A stretch of 64,000 bases of DNA, taken from the NCBI GenBank assembly GCA_963995505.1, contig OZ023188.1:868001-932000 (forward strand), in the 5' to 3' direction. A program made the position numbers and the translations under genes. The stretch is from Hypericum androsaemum (Eukaryota > Streptophyta > Magnoliopsida > Malpighiales > Hypericaceae). Shown here in pieces: positions 33,241 through 44,385 of this stretch (positions are counted from its first letter, which is position 1; each line of letters starts with the position of its first letter). Under the pieces are notes generated by a model. That model saw only the letters and a list, made by a program, of their open reading frames with translations. It had not been told where the DNA came from and did no database searches.

Positions 33241-35263
33241 TTTATCTCTCGTGGCTTGCTGTTTAGCATCTACATAGCAAGCAGAACCCACATCGAATGC
33301 CAGACAACATTTCCAATAGGATTAAGAAAACAGAACAAACAATTTCAAATTACAAGAGAAATATCGTGTTTTAGTGTTGTTGGCGCAGGGAGCTGTCATC
33401 TGTTTCTCTGCTTGGTACCAAATTTCTTGCAAGTGAGAGTTCAAGGCTTCTTAAGAACGGAATTGTCACGGCTAAAACTTTCCCTATTAAAAAGTTGTTC
33501 GACTTTGGTTTTAATTTGGCTCCAAAAAAACTGTTCAATTTTAACTTGTTATTGTCGAATTGACTGAGACTTGGATTAATCAAAATCAATAAATATAAAC
33601 ACACCGAATAACTTAATATGCCTACTTTATATATCTTTGTAACCAAATCCAACTCAATGGATTACAACTTTTTTTTTTTGCAACCAAATCCAACTCAAAG
33701 TCCACCAAGTGACGTTTCATTGATAAGCCAAGCAACGAGAGAAGCTCCTTGTTTGTACGTGGCCGACAAATTATGTATCGCCCGCCATTAATCTTTGGTT
33801 TGCGGTCATCCATTAGAAGTTGGAAACCCACAACTTCCAAAGCAATACCAATCTCTGATTTCACTAAAGCTTCGAAGCAGTAGGATAAAAAATGATGTGT
33901 TATAGTAGTGCCTCCAGATAAATGACGGAGAACTTCGTCTTCCAAATGGTCACCTCTCTTGAAGCTTTCCCCACCTTGCACAGAACATTAGAATCGGATC
34001 TATATTCCCAGGGCCTACTACAGGTTACAAATTGAAACGGCCCCCTGCTAACCTTTTCTCAAGTTTCCGACAAGCCGGGTAGCCCGGAACCAATTCGGCC
34101 AACCAGATCTAGGCTGTACTATACACCAATGGACACGCCTTTTCCTTTAAACGGGTGCCATTTCATGTTTCGGCCATCACGATCTTGACCTCAAACCAGT
34201 ACTATCTCAACCCCAGTTTCTCCAATAGCAACTTGATATGCATTAGCAAAAGTTGAACAGACAATTTCGACGACTACAACCGAAGAAGTTAACCAAAGAT
34301 TACACCACTCACATTCAGACTACGTGACCAGTAACATAAAGCACATCAGACGATGATTCAACAACCGAGTAGAACATACTCTGAAGTTGAATGCCTGGAT
34401 GGATCCAAAATTTGATAGTTAAACAACCGTATCAACAGTTAATCCAAGTTGAGTGATCAAACATGAGCAAAATAAGTTCCTTTTGTAAATGAGACTTCAA
34501 GATTAAGTAAATGCTTTTGCACCGTGGTCGCTCTGATTAAATTTTGGTCTATGGGAAATACTGATCAATTATAAAAGAAATCATAAAAAGGCACTAGAGC
34601 TCAAAGCAACAACAATTACAACGCCTTTAAGGACAAACAATGGCTAAGCTTTTCAGCAAAAAAGAGCATTCAGTTAATACAACGTCTTTAAAAGTGTCAA
34701 GAGGACAAATATAATTAAAGCGAGTACGAAAACAGAAAGGTTTGCGAAAAGACGGACAACTTATTTCATTTTGGTAATAACCCAATTGATTAAAGTGGGG
34801 CATTTTTTAGAAATACTTCATGCATAACCTCCGAAAACTTCAGAAGAATCAGCAGGCCAGTACTTTAAAGACGGAGGCACACAGCTTTATTAAATCTGCA
34901 AAACGAATCAAATATCACACAAAGAAACTTCAAGGAGAAATGCGACGAGAAAATACTGATTAAAATTTCTGAATGCTCATTAAATCCAAGATAAGTTTAA
35001 ACACAAATGCTAGAAGGCTAAAATTCACATTAGCAACACAGACAAAACCATTCAATTTTATCTCTTCATTAAAAGCTCCTTGCATCTATCAAGACATTTC
35101 CTAAGTGCATCTAATAACATGTCAAGCAAGGCTTTGAATTGATATAAATAAGCAAAGAAGCTTTCTGACAGAATAGCAGTACTTTTTTAGAACGAAAGAT
35201 AAATCATAAATGAGGCGTGATTACCAAAATTGTATAAACAGACATACATTACCTGAGAAGCAA
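33240..35263. other. Intergenic and 3' region of the UBA2-like gene
   Basis: A 119-codon minus-strand frame (33981-33622, MQGGESFKRGDHLEDEVLRH...) is longer than most random frames here, but I recognise no domain and cannot support it as a gene. Sequence from about 34800 to 35263 is probably 3' UTR of the minus-strand UBA2-like gene; a donor-like CAG|GTAATG just after its stop (about 35253) suggests a 3' UTR intron. Confidence 0.4.
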
Positions 35264-36727
35264 CTAATGACCCATATATGGTCCAGTACCACCATATGGT
35301 GGAACGTTCTGCCCTCTTCCAGTACCACCCTGGGCCACCGGCTGATTGGGATAGCCACTCTGAAATCCTGCTTGGTTAACATACGCTCCAGCCATCCCCT
35401 GGGTCATAGTGGCCTGGTTACCATATGTAGCTGGTACTCCTGGCCCAGCACCAGGCACACCGCCCTGATTCACACCTGCAACAGAACCCAGAGTGCCCAG
35501 AAAATTAGTTAAGCCCAATCCAGCACCTGGGGCAGCAAGCAATGCGGTCAATGCTTGACCGAGTGCAGGGGTCAATGCTGGAGCAGCGGCGGATGCTTGG
35601 TTGAATCCAGCAGCAGGTCGAGCAGCAGGAGCCATCAGGTGACCATGCCCTGCGGCAGCTGGACCATAATTATGCGGTTGAAAGTGTGTATTTTGCATGT
35701 TATGGTGAGGGGTTCGCTGTGGCTTTTGAGATTTCCCAGGCTTCGGCCCATCTATAGCTTTCTGGCAGTGTAACATGTGGCCTTCGAAGTTCTTGTGTGG
35801 CTCTTCAAGTGCCTTTCTGGCACTCTCAGCTGTTTTGTATACATATAAGCAAAATCCCTTGGGCTTCCCAGTCATCTTGTCAAGCCCGAGAGGCCCTTCC
35901 TCAATCTCTCCAAACTTAGCAAAGAAAGCAGTAAGCTTCTGAGGGTCCAAATCTGCTCCGACATTGCTGACGTAGATTTTCTTCTGAGTGTACTCTGACA
36001 CCTGCTGTGCAGGGAAAGCAGGCTGTGCCATTCCTTGGGATGGGACAGGGCCCATGGAGGCAAGTTGGCATGCAGTAACCCGGTTGCCAATTTTCTTCTG
36101 TGGCTCTTTAAGGGCTTTGCGGGCACCACTTCTCCTCTTGAAAAGGATGAACCCATATCCCTTAGATTTTCCAGACGCCTTGTCAGATACAGCCTTGCAA
36201 TCCTCAATTTCTCCATAGACCTTGAATGCATTCATGAGGGTCTCTGTTGTCGTGTCCCAACCGAGACCGTGAACAAAGATCTTGCGGTGGACAGGATCCT
36301 GATCAGCTATTGTACGAATGCGTTCAGCTACATCATGGTGTTTATCAGCTGCTTCCTTGAGCAGTACCAGAAGTTGTTCCTTTCCGAAAGGCTCTAAAAG
36401 CTTCTCTATTGGCTCATCATCTTCATCAAATCCATATTGTTTAGCATCTGCTGCTGAAGAAGAGGATACCTGATTAGCAAGAGACTGATCTTCTCCCCCT
36501 TCTTCCTCCTCCTCCTCCTCCTCATCCTCCTCCTCCTCCTCCACCTCTTCCTCTTCTCCACTTTGTCCATCACCAGCCTCCTCCTCTTCCACCTCTTCAA
36601 CCGCTTCCTCGGCCTCTTCTTGGACAGCTTCTGCGATCCTGTTCTCTTCCTCTATCTTCTGCTTTTGTTTCAAAGCTTGTTGGCTTGCTTCAGTAGCGCC
36701 AAGCTCTTGCTTTCTCTTCTTAGCCAT
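35264..36727 (-). CDS. UBA2: UBP1-associated protein 2 (UBA2)-type two-RRM RNA-binding protein
   Basis: A 487-residue single coding exon, start MAKKRKQELG at 36727. I chose this ATG because it follows a splice acceptor (TAACAG|GAAAGACC) and begins the basic N-terminus usual for the family; the open frame extends upstream only by chance. Residues 36-80 are a long acidic stretch. RRM1 spans about 148-222 with RNP2 KIFVHGLG and RNP1 KGYGFILF; RRM2 spans about 250-325 with KIYVSNVG and KGFCLYVY. The C-terminal 160 residues are Ala/Gly/Pro/Gln-rich. UBA2 proteins are nuclear and bind U-rich 3' UTRs with UBP1, stabilising transcripts in stress and ABA signalling. Length and layout match the family, so this is a full gene. 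Confidence 0.92.
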   Translation of the reverse strand: MAKKRKQELGATEASQQALKQKQKIEEENRIAEAVQEEAEEAVEEVEEEEAGDGQSGEEEEVEEEEEDEEEEEEEEGGEDQSLANQVSSSSAADAKQYGFDEDDEPIEKLLEPFGKEQLLVLLKEAADKHHDVAERIRTIADQDPVHRKIFVHGLGWDTTTETLMNAFKVYGEIEDCKAVSDKASGKSKGYGFILFKRRSGARKALKEPQKKIGNRVTACQLASMGPVPSQGMAQPAFPAQQVSEYTQKKIYVSNVGADLDPQKLTAFFAKFGEIEEGPLGLDKMTGKPKGFCLYVYKTAESARKALEEPHKNFEGHMLHCQKAIDGPKPGKSQKPQRTPHHNMQNTHFQPHNYGPAAAGHGHLMAPAARPAAGFNQASAAAPALTPALGQALTALLAAPGAGLGLTNFLGTLGSVAGVNQGGVPGAGPGVPATYGNQATMTQGMAGAYVNQAGFQSGYPNQPVAQGGTGRGQNVPPYGGTGPYMGH

Positions 36728-36737
36728 GGTCTTTCCT

Positions 36738-37258
36738 GTTACTACCATAAGAAGACTACAAGCATCAATTCCTCGACTGCCCCAAATCCAATCAAAAGCT
36801 GACAAGCCAACCAAACTCGGGAAACAATGCTCGACAACAAACTCTCGACTAAAATCACAAAACAAGCGTGGTGCTAAAACGAAGAAAGCGTCAGGGAAAT
36901 TACAAACGTTCCAAGCTACAACCGAGAGCTCATATCAAAATTCACGCCTTTTGCATTCCATCCACCCATCAAACTAAATTACTCCAGAATCACTTCCAAC
37001 TTTCAAGTCAAAACTTGCTTTTTCCTTATCTACCATCAACAATACCTTCATTAACAAACCCCTCTACACGACGGGAACCGAAAACCCTAAATCCCACCCA
37101 TCAAAATCCAAACTTTCCCAATCATTTCTCAGAACCGCACAAACAGCTACAAAAACCCTAAAAAGCACAAACCTTTTCACTTTCTACCAATTTCTAAATT
37201 AACCCGAGTTTCTAAGAGAATTTAAAAAAATGAAAACGAAGCCCGAACGAAGAGATTA
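36738..37258 (-). other. Probable 5' UTR intron of the UBA2-like gene
   Basis: Minus strand: donor GCG|GTAATCTC at about 37258 and acceptor TAACAG at about 36738, 10 bases before the ATG. No coding potential between them. Inferred from splice signals only. Confidence 0.5.
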
Positions 37259-37329
37259 CCGCTAACTGGCGCGACTAAGTAGAGGAGCTAAAAGTAGGGC
37301 TCTACTTCCCTTTCTCGGCCTTTCAAAAA

Positions 37330-37341
37330 TATATATATATA
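37330..37341 (-). promoter_or_regulatory. TATA box of the UBA2-like gene
   Basis: An alternating TATATATATAT run on the minus strand, about 70 bases upstream of the first-exon donor; a short leader exon would lie between. Confidence 0.5.
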
Positions 37342-37640
37342 TTTTTTTTTAACTTTATTTTTCTGCTTCGATTTCTTATCTTCTCTTCAGGTTAGGGTTC
37401 GTCCCCTTTTCGGAATTATATATGTGTTTAGTCGATTAATTACTGGGCCTTCTCTTTTCTTCGTGCGTGTGCCATTATTGGGCTTTTGTTATTTTTCTGT
37501 TATCCAACGGCAGATATAAATGGTTTGGACCAAGCCCATACAGACTCGACGGAATTAATTAGATTTCTCGAATTTTTTAAAAGTAAGGACTGGATTAATT
37601 AGAGGTTCGGCATGCATAACTACCAAGAAGCTAATGTGTG

Positions 37641-38167
37641 TAGGGGTAAGCAAATGGTAATTAGAATTCGATAAATTCTATAAAATTTTGGTAATCGGTA
37701 GTTTGAGATCGATAAATCGATATTCGGTAATCAATTTGGTAGAAGATTTTTGAGAAATTCGATAAATTTTGGTAAATACCGATATTTTACTGAATATACC
37801 AAATTTACCGAAATGATAATTTACCAAATATATTGATAGATATATAAGCCAAATTATAGATAATTTACCTGAAAGTTTTTCGACCTCATCAAAAAGTGCA
37901 TGCTCTAAATAGACTTTATACTAATTAGATTTGATGGCCTTGTACTTATTAGATTGAATTTGTGTTTATTGAAACTATTTTATATTTTTTTATTAAATTT
38001 AATGATGAATTATAAAGTTTTCAAAAAATTTGGTAAATTCGGTAAATACCAAATTTACCAAATACTATTCGGGATCGGGATTGGGATCGGGATCGAGATC
38101 GGTAGAGCTTTTTTAGCATTTCGATATTTGGTAATCGGGATAAGTAAATACCAAATGCACAACCCTA
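37641..38167. mobile_element. hAT-type MITE (527 bp) with GGTAA/TACC subterminal repeats
   Basis: Ends TAGGGGTAAGCAAATGGTA and (reverse) TAGGGTTGTGCATTTGGTA, flanked by a perfect 8-bp duplication AATGTGTG (37633-37640 and 38168-38175). The inside is full of GGTAAATACC and GGTAATCGG motifs in both orientations, and a GGGATC G run near 38080. No ORF. Confidence 0.85.
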
Positions 38168-38417
38168 AATGTGTGTACGAATTGGATGGCAAACTATAGC
38201 TTCGATATTGCCCTAAGAACTCAATATCTTTTGTCTTTTTCTTTCTACAAAGTAAATATTATTGACGATATTTGGCGAAAAAAGAACTCGCAATTTTATG
38301 GCCGTTAGGCTCGTCAAAATCCTGATACGATAAACCTGTTAGAAAAAATTGCACCTGAAAAAAAATTCGTCTTTAGCATCACGAGTAAAAAAAAATTTTA
38401 CGACCCCATATACTAAA

Positions 38418-39316
38418 GGGAAAAGTCCACTTTAGTACCCTGTGGTATCGCCCAAAATCACTTTAGCACCCTGTGGTAAAAAACCGACCAATCGAGTCAT
38501 ACTTATTCCAATTAACATCAAAAAGGTCCTCGGGCAGCTGCCCGGACCCGCCCGGAGCCTGCCCGGACTACGTGGCCAGCCACGTCACCAAAACTTGATG
38601 ACTTGGCGCCACGTGGAGGAGGAGGAGGAGGAGAAGGAGAAGAGGAGGAGGAGAAGAGGAGGAGGAGGAGGCGGAGGAGGAGGAGAAGAGGAGGAGGAGG
38701 AGGAGGCGGAGGAGGAGGAGAAGAGGAGGAGGAGGAGGAGGCGGAGGAGGAGGAGGAGGAGGAGGAGGAGGAGGAGGACGAAGTGGAGAAGGAGGAGGAG
38801 GACGAGGAGGAGGAGGCGGAGGAGGAGGAGGAGGAGGCAGAGGAGGACGAAGTGGAGGAGGAGGAGGACGAAGTGGAGAAGGAGGAGGCGGAGGACGAGG
38901 ACGAGGACGAGGAGGACGAGGACGAAGTGGAGGAGGAGGAGGACGAAGTGGAGAAGGAGGAGGAGGACGAGGAGGAGGAGGAGGAGGAGGACGAGGAGGA
39001 GGAGGAGAAGAGGAGGAGGAGAAGGAGGAGGAGGCGGAGGACGAGGACGAGGAGGCGGAGGACGAGGACGAGGAGGAGGAGAGGAAGAGAGGGAAGAAGA
39101 TGGATGTTCACGTGGCGCCACGTCATCAAGTTTTGGTGACGTGGCTGGCCACGTAGTCCGGGCAGGCTCCGGGCGGGTCTGGGCAGCTCCAGGCAGCTGC
39201 CCGAGGACCTTTTTTATGTTAATTAGAATAAGTATGACTCGATTGGTCAGTTTTTTACCACAGGGTACTAAAGTGATTTTGGGCGATACCACAAGGTACT
39301 AAAATGGACTTTTTCC
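38418..39316. mobile_element. Mutator-like element with (GGA)n core
   Basis: Roughly 200-bp TIRs (38418-38625 and 39110-39316), starting GGGAAAAGTCCACTTTAGTA on the left and its near complement on the right. Flanks TATACTAAA and TATTCTAAA are an 8-of-9 match for a target duplication. The TIRs contain ACGTGGCCAGCCACGT and TTGGCGCCACGTGG palindrome blocks. No transposase. Confidence 0.85.
38613..39100. repeat. (GGA/GAC)n trinucleotide array
   Basis: Nearly 500 bp of GGA repeats with scattered GCG, GAC and GAAGTGGAG variants. Long open frames of Glu/Arg/Gly or Ser/Pro/Leu on all frames are by-products of the array, not genes. Confidence 0.95.
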
Positions 39317-39894
39317 TATTCTAAAATACATCATTAGTATCCGTGTGACATAAGCAGACATGTTGTACCGTGGAAGTTACCCAAAACTGTGGAACAACAG
39401 ACAAGCAGAGTAGGGGTAGCCTGGTAATAGAGGGGTGGTGGAGAGGTTGGTCTACTAAAGTGGATTCCATGTCACGGCTGATGTGGTTCAATGGAATCTA
39501 TCCATTTTCCTCCACCAAAAAGTCCTCTCAAATTTTTTTGAAGTCTTGTTATTCAAAGTTGGGTATTCTCAGACTTTGTTTTGATAACCAAATTTTTCAA
39601 TAATAATTTTTACATTTATAAGTTTTTAACTTAAAACCACATCTCTGAATTTTACTAGTATCCTTATGTCCACTAGGTTAAATGCCCAATGTTTTTTAAG
39701 ATGGTCTTGCCGTAAGCAGCTTTCTTCTATGCATTATCCAAGTTCTAATAATTCCATGTGGTACTATTGTTTCTTGACTTTGACTATACTCATTCTAAAT
39801 TTACCAACATATATAAACTAACATGCACAATTAACACCGTCTGAATCCGAGAAGATTTAAAGATGGCCGCTAGGAACATCCTAGATGCCTTTAG

Positions 39895-40311
39895 TAGGGG
39901 TGAGCATTCGGATAATCCGAATCCGAATTATCCGAAATTTCTATTATCCGAAATATCCGAATTTAGTATTTTTTGATCCGAATCCGAATCCGAAATCTGA
40001 ATTATCCGAAATCCGAAATTATTTCGGATTCGGACTCGGATAATCCGAATTATCCGAATTTTGCTGTTGTTTAGTTTTATATAGAGTCAAACGTGTTTAA
40101 ATATAATATATGTGTTAAGGTCAACCACATCTTTCAATTAAAATCGGCCCAGCCCAATAGATATATTACATATGTATTAATAAATTCGGATATTCGGATA
40201 ATCCGAATTTATATTTTTTATATCCGAATCCGAATATAAAAGTATCCGAATCCGAATCCGAAAAAAAAATCGGATATCGGATTCGGATATCGGATTTTTT
40301 GCTCACCCTTA
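39895..40311. mobile_element. hAT-type MITE (417 bp) with ATCCGAAT arrays
   Basis: Ends TAGGGGTGAGCATTCGG and (reverse) TAAGGGTGAGCAAAAAAT, flanked by a perfect 8-bp duplication GCCTTTAG (39887-39894 and 40312-40319). Both halves consist of repeated ATCCGAAT/ATTCGGAT, giving a fold-back structure. No ORF. Confidence 0.9.
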
Positions 40312-40376
40312 GCCTTTAGCACCAATCAATTCCGTGGTACTATCGAACCCGTAGATCAATCAATAAATAAATATTT

Positions 40377-41145
40377 TAGGGATAACAATAGGTAGGGTAT
40401 TGGTAGGATCCAACCCATACCCTAGTTTTTAGAGTTGGACTCATACCCTACCCTCGACCCTATAAATTTTTATTATTAGACCCATACCTTACCCTTCAGG
40501 AGACCCAGGGTCTGCAGGGTCCGACCCTTTAACGTTCTATTTTTTTATAATTACTTTACAACATATTTTTGTTATTTCAATATAATCCAAATAAAAAATT
40601 AAGAAAAAAGTCAAAAGTTTATGTATTAAAATGATAATCTCAAGTTAAAGCTATAAATCAACTAGTTCAAATGGATAACTGCTGATCGCAACATAAAATG
40701 AAACACATATGGTTACGTCGTCAATCAAAAAATAAAATTTAAAAAAATTCTTGCATAATATTTAGTTTTAACTTCAAAATAATTTCTTGTTAAATTTCCA
40801 AGTGACTTCTGAACAAGCCTTATTGATCATCTTCTTGCTCTTATAATCTAACTCTTCTCGGTAGGTTCTACATATAATCTAAATATTTAATTACTTAATT
40901 AGTCATATAATTATCTTAGCAATGTAATAAATATGGATCTAAGTAGGGTCTAACTAGGGTATGGTCTAATTAATGACTATATAGGTAGGGTCTGAGTCTG
41001 GGTTTATATAGACCCTATCCAGACCCAGACCCTATCTAAATAGATAGACCCAAACTCATACACTACCCAAGACCCATAGACCCTATGATCCATAGGGTAG
41101 GGTAAGTGTTTGATCCACTGGGTTTAGGTCTTTTTGCCATCCCTA
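40377..41145. mobile_element. Probable hAT-type MITE with ACCCTA/TAGGGT arrays
   Basis: Ends TAGGGATAACAATAGG and (reverse) CTAGGGATGGCAAAAAGAC, with subterminal ACCCTACC, GGGTCTG and GACCCATA motifs in both orientations. No matching 8-bp flank remains, so the call rests on structure and on likeness to the two MITEs to its left. Confidence 0.6.
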
Positions 41146-41166
41146 GTAGCGTTAAATTTAGTCAAG

Positions 41167-41288
41167 CCAACCAACTCATGTATGGTCTGATGGATACGGT
41201 GTCAGTCCTTAAGCATGAGGTGGGAGGATCGAATCTCATGACCGTCTAAGATCCGAAATTGTAGAAACAATTTAAATCTCACCAAAAA
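41167..41288 (+). mobile_element. tRNA-derived SINE
   Basis: About 122 bp with a pol III A-box-like segment (TATGGTCTGATGG), a B box (GGATCGAATCTC) and an A-rich 3' tail. Perfect 13-bp target duplications AAATTTAGTCAAG flank it at 41154-41166 and 41289-41301. Length, internal promoter and long duplications together define a plant SINE. Confidence 0.9.
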
Positions 41289-41738
41289 AAATTTAGTCAA
41301 GGAGAATTTGAATGCTCGAACCTGTATTTATCTACCAAATGAGTGTCCGAATAGCACATAGTTTAGGAAAAAGAGCCAAACTCCTTTGTGCAAATGCTCC
41401 TAACTCTCTACATATGCATCCTTGGCTGGTTTACCATTTGCAGCCAACCTGCAGATTTCAACTGCGAGGTAGCGTGTTGGACCAGCAAACATCGTTAATT
41501 TTCCACCTGATATACATAGCTTTCCATAAGGATGGCGATTCCAGGACTCTATTACAATTGAACTTACAAGGATCAGACTGTGACTTATCCTTGTTCGCAT
41601 CTTCCATGAAACAAGCAGTGCACTTTCCGGGTCGGGTTTGAAAACATTGTAGCTGGTAGCAGACTTAGCATCATGATCGTGGAAAAAAGAATATTTTTTT
41701 GGGATTTCAAACTTGGAAAGTTTTACTTGTTGTTTTGC

Positions 41739-41746
41739 TATAAATA
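41739..41746 (+). promoter_or_regulatory. TATA box of the expansin-like gene
   Basis: CTATAAATAGG, about 60 bp upstream of the ATG at 41800, implying a short 5' UTR. Confidence 0.7.
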
Positions 41747-41799
41747 GGATGACATCTTGCTCGTTTGATATCCATCATCCTAGCATTCGCATACAAACA

Positions 41800-43316
41800 A
41801 TGGCTTCTTCCCTTCAATCCTTGATCCTATTCTTGGTGACTTTTGTTCTTGTGCGGACCATTGCAGAGGCTACGACGTGCAGCGACTGTTTCACCAGCTC
41901 CCGAGCAGCTTACTACCCGAATTCTGATGAACAAGGAACTGATAGTAAGAGATCAACACAAGCAAATACGAGAACAGAGTAACTACTAACTAGTTGTTGA
42001 TAAGAGATTATATCTGATGTGTACTTGTTTATGGCAATCCTTTTTCATGCAGCTGGTGCTTGCGGGTTCGGTACATTTGGAGCAACACTGAATGGTGGGG
42101 ATGTATCAGCTGCATCAGCCCTCTACCGCAATGGAGTTGGCTGCGGAGCATGCTACCAGGTATCAGAACTGACGTAAATAGCTGTGTTCCTGACATCAGT
42201 TGAACAAGTGCTTCCAGAATAATCTGCATGTTTTATGACTTATCAGGTTAGGTGTACCAACGGTTACTACTGCACAGATCAAGGAGTAAATGTTGTCATC
42301 ACTGACAACGGTTCCAGCGACAACACCGATTTCATTCTCAGTCGACGAGCCTTTATGCACCTGGCTCAGACCGCGGATGCAGCCTCCTCGTTACTGGCAC
42401 TTGGAATCATCGACATACAATACAGACGGTAAGAATGCGCGTAGGCGGAACACTTTGTTTCCTTTCTTACCCACCATCTTGAACATGTGCTTTCAGTTGT
42501 CCATCAAAACAGGCCCTTATGATCTATCTTGCTCTAGAGATGCTTTTCTGATAAAAGTTAACTAATTTTTTTTTGGCTCGGAATGTGCAGTGTATCCTGC
42601 AGATATCAAAACAAGAACATAACCATCAAGATTGATGAGAATAGCAATTACCCCTACTATTTAGCTTTTGTCATATGGTATCAACAAGGAAAGAGTGACG
42701 TGACTGCTGTGCAGCTATGTGAGGTAATGTGGATATATCTGTTCGAGCCATGAGAACGCAGTTACATTAAAACTCAGTAGGCAGAGAGAGCTTTGTTGCA
42801 CTTTATAGTCCAACTTCACTCAAACCTTGATCGGTATGTCAATTAGTCTCCGGATACCAGGTAGTTTCAACGAAAAAATTTTCATTAATTATTGGCACTT
42901 GTTGGATCCAGTTGATAAAATATTATCCTAGATCCAACTACTTTGGCAGTAACACATGCAAAAGCAATTCCTGTTCAAGTTAGATGTCAGCACATAGAGA
43001 CCTGATATGAAACAGCAGACATCATCAATATAAACAATACAACTTCATACATAATACTGACTACATTATGTATGGTGGCCTAATAGCAAACTACTACTTT
43101 GGAAACTTGCAGACGCAGAACTTTGTCTGTAAGCTTCTGGACAGGAGCTATGGAGCAGTATGGACGACAACCTCGCCGCCAAGCGGGTCCTTGTCAGTGA
43201 GAATGTTGTTCAGCGGCGATGACGGAAACGAGACTTGGGTGGTCCCTGTTAACAACATACCCGAGAGCTGGAAAGCGGGAGATACATATGATACCGGAGT
43301 ACAAGTTAACAACTAG
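41800..43316 (+). CDS. EXLB1: Expansin-like B protein (EXLB), five exons
   Basis: Exons 41800-41944, 42053-42159, 42247-42428, 42591-42723 and 43113-43316 join in frame with GT-AG introns to 256 residues, the usual EXLB length. Residues 1-24 are a signal peptide ([20 protein letters not shown]...AEA). Next comes the double-psi beta-barrel domain with its cysteines ([23 protein letters not shown]); the catalytic-type HFD motif of true expansins is missing, as expected in EXLB. The last two exons encode the C-terminal pollen-allergen/CBM63-like domain (RSYGAVW...SGSLSVRML...[20 protein letters not shown]). Secreted cell-wall protein; loosening activity of EXLB members is not well established. 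Intron 4 is longer (about 390 bp) than the others. Confidence 0.9.
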
Positions 43317-44385
43317 ACCAAAAGATTGAAGCTTGAATACTCTCTTTTCTGTAGTTTTTTTTGTCACGGTTTCTCTTTGAAGATAGAAACAGAATTCAAT
43401 TACATGGATACTGCAATGTGATGAATCCGAAATCTGTTCTTGGAAATCACAGATCCTTATTAGGGTGAAAAACTTCTTGTAAAAAATTGGTTCAACAGAA
43501 AATATTAACTGTCGACAAACACTATCTAGTTGAGAACATTTTCTAGCAGAAAATACTTTCCAGCGAAAGAAACGGAGCCCAAGGCTAGAATAATCAGTTA
43601 TGCAGCACATATGAGTTGAGCTCTTTCACATTAGAGGAATAAATTTGATAGCTTCAGACAAAACAAGGCATAGAAAAACCATGAACATGGAACCTGCTTT
43701 GGACTGCTTTGGACTTCCTCATTGACAAGATGGCATTTGGGCTCAACAATTTCCCTTTGTTTTGACAAAAAAAGTTACACGTTAGAATCTTCACTCTACA
43801 GTTATTCTGTTTCTGGAGAATTACATCCACTTTCTGCACTATGTATTCATAGATTTCGCCATCATCTTTAACTTTTTCCAGAGATGCAAAGCCTGCATTA
43901 CAGTGATAGATTACTCATCTCTCCACATAATTCTGTTCTAAAATCTAGCTACTAAAGAATGAAGAAATGAAGGGAGCTATTGCGTCATCCCAAGGATGTC
44001 AGGGGGCAGCTTATCGCTAACCATCTCAAGATCATTAACACCTCAGATCTGCAAATAACCCATATTCTTCGCTGGATGTGGTTCTTCTAGCATACACCAT
44101 AACTTATTCCCCACATGATCTTAGGTTGATGCATCTCTAGTACGCCCAACAATCGATCATGGCTTCAAGTTGCAGCTTCCGGTTCAACTTCAATCAAGTT
44201 GGAAAAGAACTGACGAGCGACGGAAGAGATGACACACATGATCTTTCTCAATCTCGTGAGATTATTACTTGTAAGAGGTGCAATGTGCCATCTTTGCTAT
44301 TCACCCAAAAAAAAAGTGCCATCTTTGCTGACTCAATGAGTATTGATCCTTTGTAGTTACAACAGGAATATACAATGTGCACAAC
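43317..44385. other. Convergent 3' intergenic region
   Basis: Lies between the plus-strand expansin-like gene and the minus-strand PPR gene. It should hold both 3' UTRs. No further coding sequence or mobile element recognised. Confidence 0.5.

Noticed and set aside
33622..33981. 119-codon minus-strand ORF
   Set aside because: No domain recognised, no promoter signals and no sign of conservation; cannot be supported as a gene.
36035..36397. Plus-strand ORF opposite the UBA2-like gene
   Set aside because: Shadow of the RRM1 coding region; no domain of its own.
38442..39302. Long ORFs on both strands (up to 286 codons) over the (GGA)n array
   Set aside because: They exist only because a trinucleotide array has no stop codons in most frames; composition is nearly pure Glu/Arg/Gly or Ser/Pro/Leu.
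41150..41300. A real tRNA gene at the B-box sequence GGATCGAATCTC
   Set aside because: No cloverleaf can be drawn, and the A-rich tail with 13-bp target duplications shows it is a SINE.
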